DNA from: Frigidibacter sp. SD6-1
GTDB lineage: Bacteria > Pseudomonadota > Alphaproteobacteria > Rhodobacterales > Rhodobacteraceae
Assembly: GCF_030143255.1 (NCBI RefSeq)
Contig: NZ_JARJNR010000006.1
Span: 186,001-250,000, forward strand
Length of the DNA: 64,000 nucleotides
Reading direction: 5' to 3'
In this document: positions 17,267 through 25,342 of the stretch, piece by piece
Position numbering within the stretch: position 1 is the stretch's first letter
How the letters are laid out: every line of letters starts with the position of its first letter
The notes under the pieces: model-generated
The model's database searches: none
What the model was told of the DNA's origin: nothing
The model's input: only the letters and a program-made list of their open reading frames with translations
Translations under genes and position numbers: made by a program

Positions 17267-18037
17267 TTATCGTTCGTTGCCGCACCAGACCTGGACGCCC
17301 GCCTCGGTCAGAAGCTCGCGGTGGGTCCAGCCAAGCGCCTCGTCACTGATCAAAACACCGATGTTTGTACATTTGCAGACGGAAAATGCCGCGCGGCGGC
17401 CAAATTTGCTGCTGTCGGCCAGAATGATGACGTTGCGCGCATTCTCGACCATCGCGCGGGCGACCTGCGCCTCCTCGAAACTCGCGTCGGTCACGCCAAA
17501 CTCAGGATCGACGGCCGCGACCGTCAGGACCGCGTGATCGGCCTGAAAGGCCGCGATCTGGGCGATGGCCAGCGGGCCGGTCGTTTCGGCATTATCCTCG
17601 TGATAGCGCCCGCCAAGCAGATAGATTGCCGCGTCGGAACCGAACTGGCACAGCCGGTCGGCAAGGCGGGCGGAATTGGTGATGATCGTCAGACCCGGAA
17701 TGCGCGCCAGCCGGTCGGCGGCCGCAAGTGTCGTGGAACCGGTGTCGATGAACAAAGTCTCGCCGGGCTGGATGATGCCGGCCAGCGTTTCGGCAATCGC
17801 CGTCTTGGCATCGGATTCGCGGCCGAGCCGTTCGGCAAAGCTGCCTTCGCTTTGCAGACGCGCCACGCGCGCGCCGCCGTGGATCTTCTGGATCTTCCCG
17901 GTTTCGGCCAGCTGCGCGAGGTCGCGGCGGATCGTTTCGGTCGACAGGCCGAAATGCCCGGCAAGCGCATCGACCGACGCCTCGCCCTGGCGACGGATCA
18001 TCTCCGCAATCTTCAGCTGTCTTTGAATTGGCTTCAT
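17267..18037 (-). CDS. DeoR/GlpR family transcriptional regulator
   Basis: The 256-residue product has the N-terminal DeoR HTH (VDALAGHFGLSTETIRRDLA, about 22-41) followed by GKIQKIHGGA, and the C-terminal sensor domain with FIDTGSTTL and ILADSSKFGR. Family members repress sugar or polyol genes and respond to phosphorylated intermediates. Placed between the TRAP genes it precedes and the divergent GlpA-like operon, it probably controls both. The kinase product of the divergent operon is a likely inducer; this is inference. Confidence 0.92.
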   Translation of the reverse strand: MKPIQRQLKIAEMIRRQGEASVDALAGHFGLSTETIRRDLAQLAETGKIQKIHGGARVARLQSEGSFAERLGRESDAKTAIAETLAGIIQPGETLFIDTGSTTLAAADRLARIPGLTIITNSARLADRLCQFGSDAAIYLLGGRYHEDNAETTGPLAIAQIAAFQADHAVLTVAAVDPEFGVTDASFEEAQVARAMVENARNVIILADSSKFGRRAAFSVCKCTNIGVLISDEALGWTHRELLTEAGVQVWCGNER

Positions 18038-18088
18038 CGACCTTCCCCTGAGTGAAAGATGCGGGAGCCTGCCTCTTTGTCAACTCCA

Positions 18089-18142
18089 TTTCAGAACATA
18101 TGTGAAAATCCACAAAACTTGGCTGCTATTTCCAACATATTG
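18089..18142. promoter_or_regulatory. Candidate DeoR operator repeats
   Basis: In the 161-bp divergent gap (18038-18198) the related sequences TTTCAGAACATATGTG (18089-18104) and TTTCCAACATATTG (18129-18142) form direct repeats 40 bp apart in an otherwise AT-rich stretch. Spacing and position fit binding of the adjacent DeoR protein. Also contains the promoters of both operons, not resolved here. Confidence 0.4.
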
Positions 18143-18198
18143 ACCACTCAGTCATTCCATGGAAAGAATGTTTCAGCCTGATAGGGGGATGGCAGCGC

Positions 18199-19584
18199 TT
18201 GGCAGGGGCCCGGACATATGACGTGGCGGTGATCGGCGGCGGGGTTGTCGGCTGCGCGCTCGCGCGGCGCTTCACGCTCGACGGCGCCCGCGTCGTGCTG
18301 CTGGAAAAGGCGGCCGATGTTCTCGATGGTGCGTCGAAGGGCAACAGCGCGATTCTGCACACGGGCTTTGACGCGCCGGAGGGTTCGCTGGAGCTGCAGT
18401 GCATCCGCGAGGGCCATGCGGAATATCTGGATATCCACGCCCGGCTGAACCTGCCGCTGATCCGATCCGGCGCGATGGTCCTCGCCTGGACGCCGGAGGA
18501 ACTGGATCAGCTGCCCGAACTGCTCGATCAGGCGCAGAGGAACGGCGTCGCCGATGTCGAACCCCTGAGCGCGGCCGACATCCGGCAGCTGGAACCGGCA
18601 CTCGCCGCAAACGTCCTGGGCGGCTTCCGCATCCCCGGCGAAAGCCTGATCGACCCATGGTCGGCGGCGCATGCCTATCTGCGGCAGGCGCTGGACAATG
18701 GTGCAACGCTCATGCGGCAGGCAGAGGTGCGAAGGGGTCGGCGCGTGGGTGGTCAGTGGGAGATGGAGACCACTGCCGGCCCTGTCCGCGCCGCGCTGGT
18801 GATCAATGCCGCAGGCCTCTGGGGCGACGAGGTCGACCGGCGCCTCACCGGCGAAAGCTGGTTCACGATCAAGCCTCGCAAGGGCCAGTTCGTGGTCTAC
18901 GACAAACCCGCGGCGGCGCTTCTTGGCCACATCCTTCTGCCGGTGCCGAACAAGATCACCAAGGGCGTCGTCGTCTGCCGTACCGCCTTCGGCAACCTGC
19001 TCGTCGGCCCGACGGCCGAGGAACAGGACGACCGCATCCACGCGACGATGGACCGCGCGGCGCTGGAAGCCTTACGCAAGCGCGGCGAGGAGATCCTGCC
19101 CGCCCTGCGGGATCAGGAGATCACGGCGATCTATGCGGGCCTGCGCCCGGCCACCGAGGAAAAGCACTACCGCATCCGTGCCGACCAAGCCGAGAACTAT
19201 ATCACCGTGGGCGGCATCCGCTCGACCGGCCTGTCGGCAGCGCTCGGCATCGCCGCGCATGTCGCGCGGCTCGCGGGGAGGCGCGAGCAGACGCTCTCCG
19301 ATCCGGTCTGGCCCTGCATGCCCGCGCTTTCCGATGAAGTGCGGCGCGACTGGCAGCAGTCGGGCAATGGCGGCATCGTCTGTCATTGCGAACGGGTGAC
19401 ACGGCGCGAGATCGAGGCGGCCCTGACCGGCCCGATGGCGGCGGGAAACATGGGCGGGCTGAAACGCCGAACCCGCGTCACAATGGGCCGCTGTCAGGGC
19501 TTCTATTGTTCCGCCGAACTGGCGCGCCTGACCGAAGGGCGTCTGTCGGAACCGATGCTCGCGGGGACGCGCCGCGATGAGTGA
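18199..19584 (+). CDS. GlpA-like FAD-dependent dehydrogenase with C-terminal [2Fe-2S] domain
   Basis: A DAO-fold flavoenzyme: VAVIGGGVVGCALARR near residue 10 binds FAD, and the body resembles GlpA/L-2-hydroxyglutarate oxidases. The C-terminal 70 residues are a BFD-like iron-sulphur domain with CHCERV and GRCQGFYC supplying four cysteines. The start is TTG at 18199: no ATG or GTG is in frame before the FAD motif, an AGGGGG site lies 10 nt upstream, and the nearer ATG (18189) is out of frame. With the GlpB-like and FGGY-kinase genes it would oxidise a phosphorylated polyol and pass electrons to the partner protein. The true substrate may be glycerol 3-phosphate or a C4-C5 relative. GlpC is absent. 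Confidence 0.82.
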   Translation: MAGARTYDVAVIGGGVVGCALARRFTLDGARVVLLEKAADVLDGASKGNSAILHTGFDAPEGSLELQCIREGHAEYLDIHARLNLPLIRSGAMVLAWTPEELDQLPELLDQAQRNGVADVEPLSAADIRQLEPALAANVLGGFRIPGESLIDPWSAAHAYLRQALDNGATLMRQAEVRRGRRVGGQWEMETTAGPVRAALVINAAGLWGDEVDRRLTGESWFTIKPRKGQFVVYDKPAAALLGHILLPVPNKITKGVVVCRTAFGNLLVGPTAEEQDDRIHATMDRAALEALRKRGEEILPALRDQEITAIYAGLRPATEEKHYRIRADQAENYITVGGIRSTGLSAALGIAAHVARLAGRREQTLSDPVWPCMPALSDEVRRDWQQSGNGGIVCHCERVTRREIEAALTGPMAAGNMGGLKRRTRVTMGRCQGFYCSAELARLTEGRLSEPMLAGTRRDE

Positions 19585-20809
19585 GCGGGTCGAAGAGGTC
19601 GACGTCGCCATCGTCGGCGGCGGCCCGGCGGGGCTGGCGGCAGCAGCCGAACTGCGGCGGCTTGGTGTGGCACGCGTCGCGATTCTGGAACGCGAGGCGC
19701 AGGCAGGTGGGATCCCGCGCCATTGCGGCCATTATCCGTTCGGGATGCGCGAATTCCACCGGCTTCTGCGCGGGCCCGACTATGCGGCGCGGCTGGTCAG
19801 GCGCGCCGAAGCGGCCGGAGTGGTCATCCGCACCGGAACGACGGTGACCGCGCTTGGGCCCGGCGGGCGTCTCACCATCTCCGACGATCGCGGCCTGGCC
19901 ACGATCCGGGCACGCGCCGTCCTGCTGGCGACCGGTGTCCGCGAAACCAGCCGTGCCGCCCGCATGATCGGTGGCGAGAAGCCGGGCGGCATCCTGCCAA
20001 CCGGCGCGCTGCAGGGGCTCGTCTACCTGAACCAACAGAAACCGTTCGAACGCCCCGTCATCATCGGATCGGAGCTGGTGGCCTTCTCGGCACTTCTTAC
20101 CTGCCGCCATGCCGGAATCCGCCCCGTCGCGATGATCGAGGAGGGCGATCGTGCCACGGCACGGTGGCCGGTCCCGCTTCTCGCGCGCCTTTTCGGCATT
20201 CCTTTTCTCGCCAGAACGCGACTGGAGACCATTCGCGGTACCCGACGCGTCGAAGGCGTCGAGATAGCCGGGGCGGCCGGCCAGCGCAGCCTGCAAACCG
20301 ACGGGGTGATCGTCACCGGCCAGTTCCGCCCGGAAGCGAGCCTCCTGCGCGAGGCCGGGCTTGCCGTCGACCCGGCGACTGGCGGACCCGAGGTCGATGG
20401 CTGGGGCCGCCTGTCCGACCCGGCCTATTTCGCCGCCGGGAACCTGTTGCGCGGGGTCGAGACCGCTGGCTGGAGCTGGGCCGAGGGCCGCCGCGCCGCC
20501 CATGCCATTGCGGCGAGCCTGAGGGGCGATCTGCGTGCCGGTGACCGGCCGCGGCCGATCGCTCTCGACCATGCCGCGCTGAAGTTTGCGATGCCGCAGG
20601 TCCTGCCGATGGCGCCGGCAGAGGGGCGGGGCCTCGCCCCGTCTCTGCAGATCAGGCTCGCGACCCCTGCCAGAGGCCGACTTTGCCTCTGGCAGGGGGA
20701 CCGGCTGATCGCCTACCGTCGGCTGAACCACCGGCCGGAACAACGGATTCTGATGCGCCTGCCGACCATCGAGCCGAACGCACCGCCCCCGAGGCTGACG
20801 ATAGAATGA
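19577..20809 (+). CDS. GlpB-like FAD/NAD-dependent oxidoreductase
   Basis: A pyridine-nucleotide-disulphide-oxidoreductase-fold flavoprotein of 410 residues. FAD site VAIVGGGPAGLAAAAELRR (about 10-28), a cysteine in IPRHCGHYPFG, the ATGVRE segment, and a late FAD-binding AAGNLLRGVE. It overlaps the GlpA-like gene by 8 bp and the kinase gene by 4 bp, so the three are made together. It is probably the electron-accepting partner of the GlpA-like protein, like GlpB or the opine-oxidase A subunit. A perfect 14-bp inverted repeat lies within its 3' end (20664-20698). Confidence 0.8.
   Translation: MSERVEEVDVAIVGGGPAGLAAAAELRRLGVARVAILEREAQAGGIPRHCGHYPFGMREFHRLLRGPDYAARLVRRAEAAGVVIRTGTTVTALGPGGRLTISDDRGLATIRARAVLLATGVRETSRAARMIGGEKPGGILPTGALQGLVYLNQQKPFERPVIIGSELVAFSALLTCRHAGIRPVAMIEEGDRATARWPVPLLARLFGIPFLARTRLETIRGTRRVEGVEIAGAAGQRSLQTDGVIVTGQFRPEASLLREAGLAVDPATGGPEVDGWGRLSDPAYFAAGNLLRGVETAGWSWAEGRRAAHAIAASLRGDLRAGDRPRPIALDHAALKFAMPQVLPMAPAEGRGLAPSLQIRLATPARGRLCLWQGDRLIAYRRLNHRPEQRILMRLPTIEPNAPPPRLTIE
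20664..20698 (+). repeat. Intragenic 14-bp perfect inverted repeat
   Basis: CCCCTGCCAGAGGC (20664-20677) and GCCTCTGGCAGGGG (20685-20698) with a 7-nt loop, inside the coding sequence of the GlpB-like gene and 108 bp before the kinase start. No T-run follows, so it is not a simple terminator. It may set the kinase-to-oxidase ratio through mRNA processing or slow ribosomes. Confidence 0.8.
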
Positions 20810-22236
20810 CCCAGACGCCGATCCTCGCCATCGACCAGGGAACCACCAGCACCCGCGCGCTCCTTCTCTCCGGGGATGGCGCGCTCCAACCGGTCGCGAG
20901 CATCGAGCATCGCCAGTCCTATCCGCAGTCGGGCTGGGTCGAGCACGACGGCGCGGAACTGCTGGCCAATGTCGTGCAGTGCCTTGAGGCATCGGACGGC
21001 GCCGCCCACGTCGCGGGTCTCGACAATCAGGGCGAAAGCTGCCTCGCCTGGGACGCCCGCGATGGCCGCCCCGTCGGCCCGGTCATCGTCTGGCAGGACG
21101 ACCGGACAACGCCCGAGGTCGCCGCGCTTGACGCATCCGGCGCGGCGCCTGAGGTCATGGCGCGGGCCGGCCTACCGCTCGACCCCTATTTCTCGGCCTC
21201 GAAGCTTGGCTGGATCGTCCGGGAAAACCCGGTCGCCGCCGAACTGGCGCGGCAAGGCCACCTGCGGCTTGGCACCACGGACGCCTTCTTCCGCGACCGG
21301 CTGACCGGGCGGTTTCAGACCGATATCGCCACCGCCTCGCGCACCTCGCTTCTTAATCTGGAGACGGGGCACTGGGACCCTGACCTCTGCCGCCTCTTCG
21401 GCGTGCCCCTCGATGCCCTGCCAGAGATCGGACCGACGAGCGGCGCGCTTGGCACGCTACCCGGCGGCACCGCCCTCTGCGCCAGCATCGTCGATCAGCA
21501 GGCCGCCCTTTACGGCCACGGCTGCCGGGCGCCCGGAGAAGCAAAGATCACCTTCGGCACCGGCGCCTTCGTGCAATGCGTGACCGGCGCGCTCCTGCGC
21601 CCCCAAAAGCCGGGACCGCTTCCCACGGTCGCCTGGCAGCGGGAAGGCGAGGCGCCAACCTATGCGCTTGATGGCGGGGTCTATGCGGCGGCGGCGGCAG
21701 TGAACTGGGCGCGGGGGCTCGGGCTTTTCGCCTGCTACGAAGAGATCGACCGGTTCCCTGCCGCCCCCGCCATCGACCGGGGGCTCGCCTTCGTTCCGGC
21801 CCTCGCGGGTCTTGGCTGCCCGCACTGGTCGCGGACGGCGCGCGGGGCATGGCTTGGCATGGCGCTGGACACGGGCCGCGCCGATCTGTTGCAGGCGCTT
21901 CTGGAAGGAATTGCGCTCCGCACGGCGGAGGTCCTTGATGCCTTCGCGGCGCTTCGGCCACTCAAGGGCGCAATCTCGGTCGATGGCGGCCTGTCGCGCA
22001 ACCGCTATTTCACCCGCTTTCTGGCTGATGCGACTGGGCTGAGCCTCAACCTGTCGGATGAACCGGAACTGACCGCGAAGGGCCTGGCGCTGATGGCGGC
22101 AGAGGCGGCGGGCATCGAGGTCAGGCTGCAATCGGGCGGCACTATGCTGAAGCCGGATCCGGGTGCACCCAGGGCAGCCTGGCGGCAGCGGTTCGAAAGC
22201 GCGCGGCGGGCGATCGACGCGGTGCGCCTCACCTGA
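20806..22236 (+). CDS. FGGY-family carbohydrate kinase (glycerol kinase-like)
   Basis: Phosphorylates a polyol or sugar with ATP. The 476-residue product has the two ribonuclease-H-like lobes: ILAIDQGTTSTRALLLSG at the N-terminus, VDQQAALYGHGC in the middle (FGGY signature 1 region), FGTGAFVQC, and DGGLSRNRYF in the second lobe. Closest by pattern to glycerol kinases, but about 20-25 residues shorter than GlpK, and erythritol-type kinases belong to the same family. ATG overlaps the preceding stop (ATGA). Last gene of the operon. Confidence 0.86.
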   Translation: MTQTPILAIDQGTTSTRALLLSGDGALQPVASIEHRQSYPQSGWVEHDGAELLANVVQCLEASDGAAHVAGLDNQGESCLAWDARDGRPVGPVIVWQDDRTTPEVAALDASGAAPEVMARAGLPLDPYFSASKLGWIVRENPVAAELARQGHLRLGTTDAFFRDRLTGRFQTDIATASRTSLLNLETGHWDPDLCRLFGVPLDALPEIGPTSGALGTLPGGTALCASIVDQQAALYGHGCRAPGEAKITFGTGAFVQCVTGALLRPQKPGPLPTVAWQREGEAPTYALDGGVYAAAAAVNWARGLGLFACYEEIDRFPAAPAIDRGLAFVPALAGLGCPHWSRTARGAWLGMALDTGRADLLQALLEGIALRTAEVLDAFAALRPLKGAISVDGGLSRNRYFTRFLADATGLSLNLSDEPELTAKGLALMAAEAAGIEVRLQSGGTMLKPDPGAPRAAWRQRFESARRAIDAVRLT

Positions 22237-22270
22237 GCCTCGCGCCGTCGGCCGAGGCAGGGCTCGTCGA

Positions 22271-22337
22271 TGCACTTCGTGCACTCCTCGCGAAACGCGC
22301 GCCCGACGAGTGCGCGAAGCGCTTCGAGGAGGCGCGC
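22271..22337. terminator. Palindrome-rich convergent intergenic region
   Basis: Between the kinase and exonuclease genes, which face each other. Contains TGCAC-TTC-GTGCA (22271-22283), the uninterrupted palindrome CGAAGCGCTTCG (22315-22326), and outer arms GCGCGCC (22297-22303) and GGCGCGC (22331-22337). Probably ends transcription from both sides, though no T-run is present. Confidence 0.45.
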
Positions 22338-22340
22338 TCG

Positions 22341-24407
22341 TCAGTTCAGGTCCTTCAACAGCCGCCTGTGCCGCGCCACCTCGGCGATCACCGCCCCGAA
22401 AGTCTCGAACCCGCGCCCCTTCAGCATCTGGACCATCTTCAGAAACACATCCGCCGTCGCGACGGCATCGCCTAGCGCCGTGTGCCGGTCCTCCTCGGCG
22501 ATGGAAACGCCCAACCGGTGGGCCAGCGCGTCGAGCGTATGGACCTCGTGCTGGCCCCAGAGCACTGCAGACAGCAACACGGTATCGAACACCGGGTGAT
22601 CGAACCTCAGGCCCGTCGCGCCCTCGGTCCGGCGCAGGAATTCCATGTCGAAGGGCGCATTGTGGGCGACGAGAACCGCCCCCTCGGCGAAGCGGTGAAA
22701 GCGCGCGACCGCCTCGGCGACGGGCGGCGCATCCGCAACCATCGCGTCGGTGATGCCATGGACAGCGGTCGAGGCGGGCGGGATCGGGCGGGCGGGGTTG
22801 ACCAGAAGGTCGAAGACCTCGCCCGCCACGCGCCTGCCGTTGACGATGCGTATGGCAGCAAGCTGCACGATCTCGTCACCTTCATGCGGCAGAAGGCCGG
22901 TCGTTTCGCTGTCGAAGACGACATAGGTCAGGTCGGCCAGCCGCGCCTCGCCCGCGGGTGCATTCCGCGCGCGGGCGAGAAGATCGAAGTCGTAGGTTAC
23001 CCGTCGCGCGACAGGCGCGGGCCGCGCCTCGGCCCGGCGCGCCGACAGGATCGGCAGACAGAGCGACTGGCGTCCGGCCGCGGCCGGCTCGGGCCAGATG
23101 TCGGTCCCATGCGCGATGAGGACGCTGCGCCGCGATGGAAGCGGATGGCCGGGATCGAGCGGCCGGTCGAGCCAGCCTTCCAGCCGCCCGACCGGCAGCG
23201 GATCGCCTGACCAGGACAGCCGAAGTGCCGCGCCGCTGCCTTCCTCGGCGATCACAAGCCCGACCTCGCTGGCAAAGGCGGCTTCATGCAGCTCCTCGGC
23301 CAGACCGGAGAGCAGCGCGATCAGATCGAACCCGTTGCAGCGCAGAAGCAGCGCTGCCGCCTCGCCCCCGGCCGCCAGACCCGCGGCCTCGGAGCGCGCG
23401 CGCCAGCCATCCATCAGATCCGAGGCCCGCGTCATCGGCAGGATCCCGGCGCCGCGGTCCGCCCCCCCGTCCCGCGCATGAAGGGAAACCGCCGCCGAAA
23501 GCTTCGCCGCCTCGTCGCGCAGCGCGCCCATCAGCGGCGGCGCGGTATCGTCCGCGATCACCGCCTCGGCGAGTGCCGACAGGTTTGCCGAAGCGCGGCG
23601 CACCCCATCGGTGAATGCCGCCTCGCGCGCCGCGCGCTCAGCCGCTGCGGCCTGTTCCTGCGTGATATCGCGCAGGCTGAGTGCATAGGCAGGCGCCGCG
23701 CCACCGCCCGGCGTGAGCCGCATGCGGGCCGCCAGAACATGCGCACCCTCGCGCGTCACGCACAGAAGGTCAGACGCAACATCGCTGTCCCCTTCCGCCA
23801 CGAGCCTGTCATAGGCATGCCGGATCGGACCGGCGCGCAGATAGTCGAACAGCTTGCGATCAAGGCCGGGTCCGGCGAAATCCGCGCCGAGATAGTCGGC
23901 CGCGGGCGCGTTGTAGAAGGCGATCTGATGGTCGGACGTGCAAAGGATCAGCCCGAAGGGAATGTCCGCCATCATCGCCTCGAGCCGTGCCTTTTCGTTC
24001 GCGATGCGTGTCGTCTCGCGCGCCACGGTTTCTGCCAGCGCACTGCGCGCTTCCTCAAGGCTGCGGGCGGCGGCGGCGGCGGCGGGCGCCAGATCGCCCA
24101 GATGTCGCGCAATGGCCGCATCCAGTTCCTGGCCGCCTTCGGCATGCGCGCGGGCGCGCAGCTCGCCCGACAGACGGTCGATCGGCTTGGCCACGTTCAG
24201 ATCGAAGAGGTACCAGATCCAGGCGACCAGCCCGATGGTCAGAAAGACCGCAATGAGGGCGGACTGGGTGAACCCGTCCCTCGCCTCGGTCAGGCCCAGA
24301 CGATGGTAGCCCGCGACTGCGCCCGAAGTGATCGCGAACGCCGCCCCGAGGCCGAGCAAGAAGAAGAACAGAAGCACCCGCGTGCGAAGCGACAGGCGCG
24401 CGAACAT
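22341..24407 (-). CDS. Membrane PAS/pseudo-kinase protein fused to DEDDh 3'-5' exonuclease
   Basis: A 688-residue multidomain protein. Two membrane segments (about 8-30 and 48-67), a linker resembling HAMP, a PAS domain (about 148-262), a region that occupies the place of a kinase core (about 265-480), and a DnaQ/epsilon-like exonuclease (about 490-685). The exonuclease is complete: Asp499 and Glu501 in VVFDSETTGL, Asp587 in HNAPFD, His642 and Asp647 in RHTALGDA. The kinase-like part has no phospho-acceptor histidine and no N or G boxes, so it is probably a pseudo-kinase. It directly follows a response-regulator gene (no gap) and belongs with the acetate module upstream. Nucleic acid or nucleotide target unknown. 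Confidence 0.85.
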   Translation of the reverse strand: MFARLSLRTRVLLFFFLLGLGAAFAITSGAVAGYHRLGLTEARDGFTQSALIAVFLTIGLVAWIWYLFDLNVAKPIDRLSGELRARAHAEGGQELDAAIARHLGDLAPAAAAAARSLEEARSALAETVARETTRIANEKARLEAMMADIPFGLILCTSDHQIAFYNAPAADYLGADFAGPGLDRKLFDYLRAGPIRHAYDRLVAEGDSDVASDLLCVTREGAHVLAARMRLTPGGGAAPAYALSLRDITQEQAAAAERAAREAAFTDGVRRASANLSALAEAVIADDTAPPLMGALRDEAAKLSAAVSLHARDGGADRGAGILPMTRASDLMDGWRARSEAAGLAAGGEAAALLLRCNGFDLIALLSGLAEELHEAAFASEVGLVIAEEGSGAALRLSWSGDPLPVGRLEGWLDRPLDPGHPLPSRRSVLIAHGTDIWPEPAAAGRQSLCLPILSARRAEARPAPVARRVTYDFDLLARARNAPAGEARLADLTYVVFDSETTGLLPHEGDEIVQLAAIRIVNGRRVAGEVFDLLVNPARPIPPASTAVHGITDAMVADAPPVAEAVARFHRFAEGAVLVAHNAPFDMEFLRRTEGATGLRFDHPVFDTVLLSAVLWGQHEVHTLDALAHRLGVSIAEEDRHTALGDAVATADVFLKMVQMLKGRGFETFGAVIAEVARHRRLLKDLN

Positions 24408-24803
24408 CTACTCAGCCTTGTCCAGCAGTCGGTGCATCTCGCTGCGCAGCTCCTTCAGTTCGAAGGGCTTGGCGATGAACCCGTCGGCCCCAAGCGCCAG
24501 CCCCTTGCGCCGTTCGACTGCTGATCCGCGCGCGGTCATCATCAGGATGGGGATATGTTTCAGTTCGGGATCAAGCCGAACCGCCTGACAAATCTCGTAT
24601 CCCGACATTTCCGGCAGCATCACGTCCAGAAGCACGAGGTCGGGGTGGCTGGCGCGGATGCGCTCCATCGCCTCGGCACCGTTCGAAACCCGCTCGGGTT
24701 CCAGCCCCTCGCGGCGGATCAGATAGTCGAGCGCGATGGCGATATTGTCCTCGTCCTCGACCACGAGCACTCTTGGGATACTCGCCTGTGCCGGTTGTGT
24801 CAC
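24408..24803 (-). CDS. Single-domain response regulator
   Basis: A stand-alone receiver domain of 131 residues with VLVVEDEDN (acidic pair), the phospho-acceptor Asp in LVLLDVMLPEMSGYE, Thr in MMTARGS and Lys in FIAKPFEL: all active-site residues are present. No output domain. Its stop codon is followed immediately by the ATG of the PAS-exonuclease gene, so the two are almost certainly expressed together. As that partner lacks kinase residues, the phosphate donor must be elsewhere. Confidence 0.93.
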   Translation of the reverse strand: MTQPAQASIPRVLVVEDEDNIAIALDYLIRREGLEPERVSNGAEAMERIRASHPDLVLLDVMLPEMSGYEICQAVRLDPELKHIPILMMTARGSAVERRKGLALGADGFIAKPFELKELRSEMHRLLDKAE

Positions 24804-24804
24804 A

Positions 24805-25338
24805 TCAGCCTCCCGACGGCGCGGCCCCGCAGGCCGCCTTCAGCACCGGGTCGTCAGCGGCTGGCACTGTCCAGTCTGCGCCCGACAAGGTGCCTTCTGC
24901 CGTGACTTCCGCCCCCGCCGTCAGCAGCGCATGACGCCCCCCGGCGCAATCAAAGACCATGAGAGCCGCCTGCACCGGCCGCCAGCGGCCGAAATCATAA
25001 ACCTGCGCCATGCGCAGCTCCGGCCGAACCGGATGCGCCGCCATCTCGCGCCGATCGAGCGCCACGAAATGCGTCGTCAGCGGGAAGAGGTAGGTCCATG
25101 GCCTGAGCGGCATCGCGCCTCTGTCTTGCCAGACCACCGTCACACCCTCGGGCAGGTCGGCGGTGGCGCGGTGGTACCAGTCATATTCCGACCAGATGGT
25201 GAAGCCGATGAGCCCGATCCCGGCGGCGGCCGGAACGATCCATCTGGGCATGCGCCCGCCGGACAGGCGCCGGGCGAGCATGGCGATGCCTGCAAGGGCG
25301 AAGGCGGCGGCAAGGGCGGCGATCAGTTCAAGGGCCAT
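24805..25338 (-). CDS. Conserved hypothetical membrane-anchored protein
   Basis: 177 residues, not assigned to a named family. Two hydrophobic segments (about 3-22 and 32-48) are followed by a polar domain opening SEYDWYHRATADLPEGVTVV, probably outside the cytoplasm. It contains PLRPWTYLFPLTTHFVALDR and two cysteines (about 138 and 170). Sits one base upstream of the response-regulator gene and 4 bp after the DUF294 gene, so it is part of the same operon. Confidence 0.7.
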   Translation of the reverse strand: MALELIAALAAAFALAGIAMLARRLSGGRMPRWIVPAAAGIGLIGFTIWSEYDWYHRATADLPEGVTVVWQDRGAMPLRPWTYLFPLTTHFVALDRREMAAHPVRPELRMAQVYDFGRWRPVQAALMVFDCAGGRHALLTAGAEVTAEGTLSGADWTVPAADDPVLKAACGAAPSGG

Positions 25339-25342
25339 TCTG

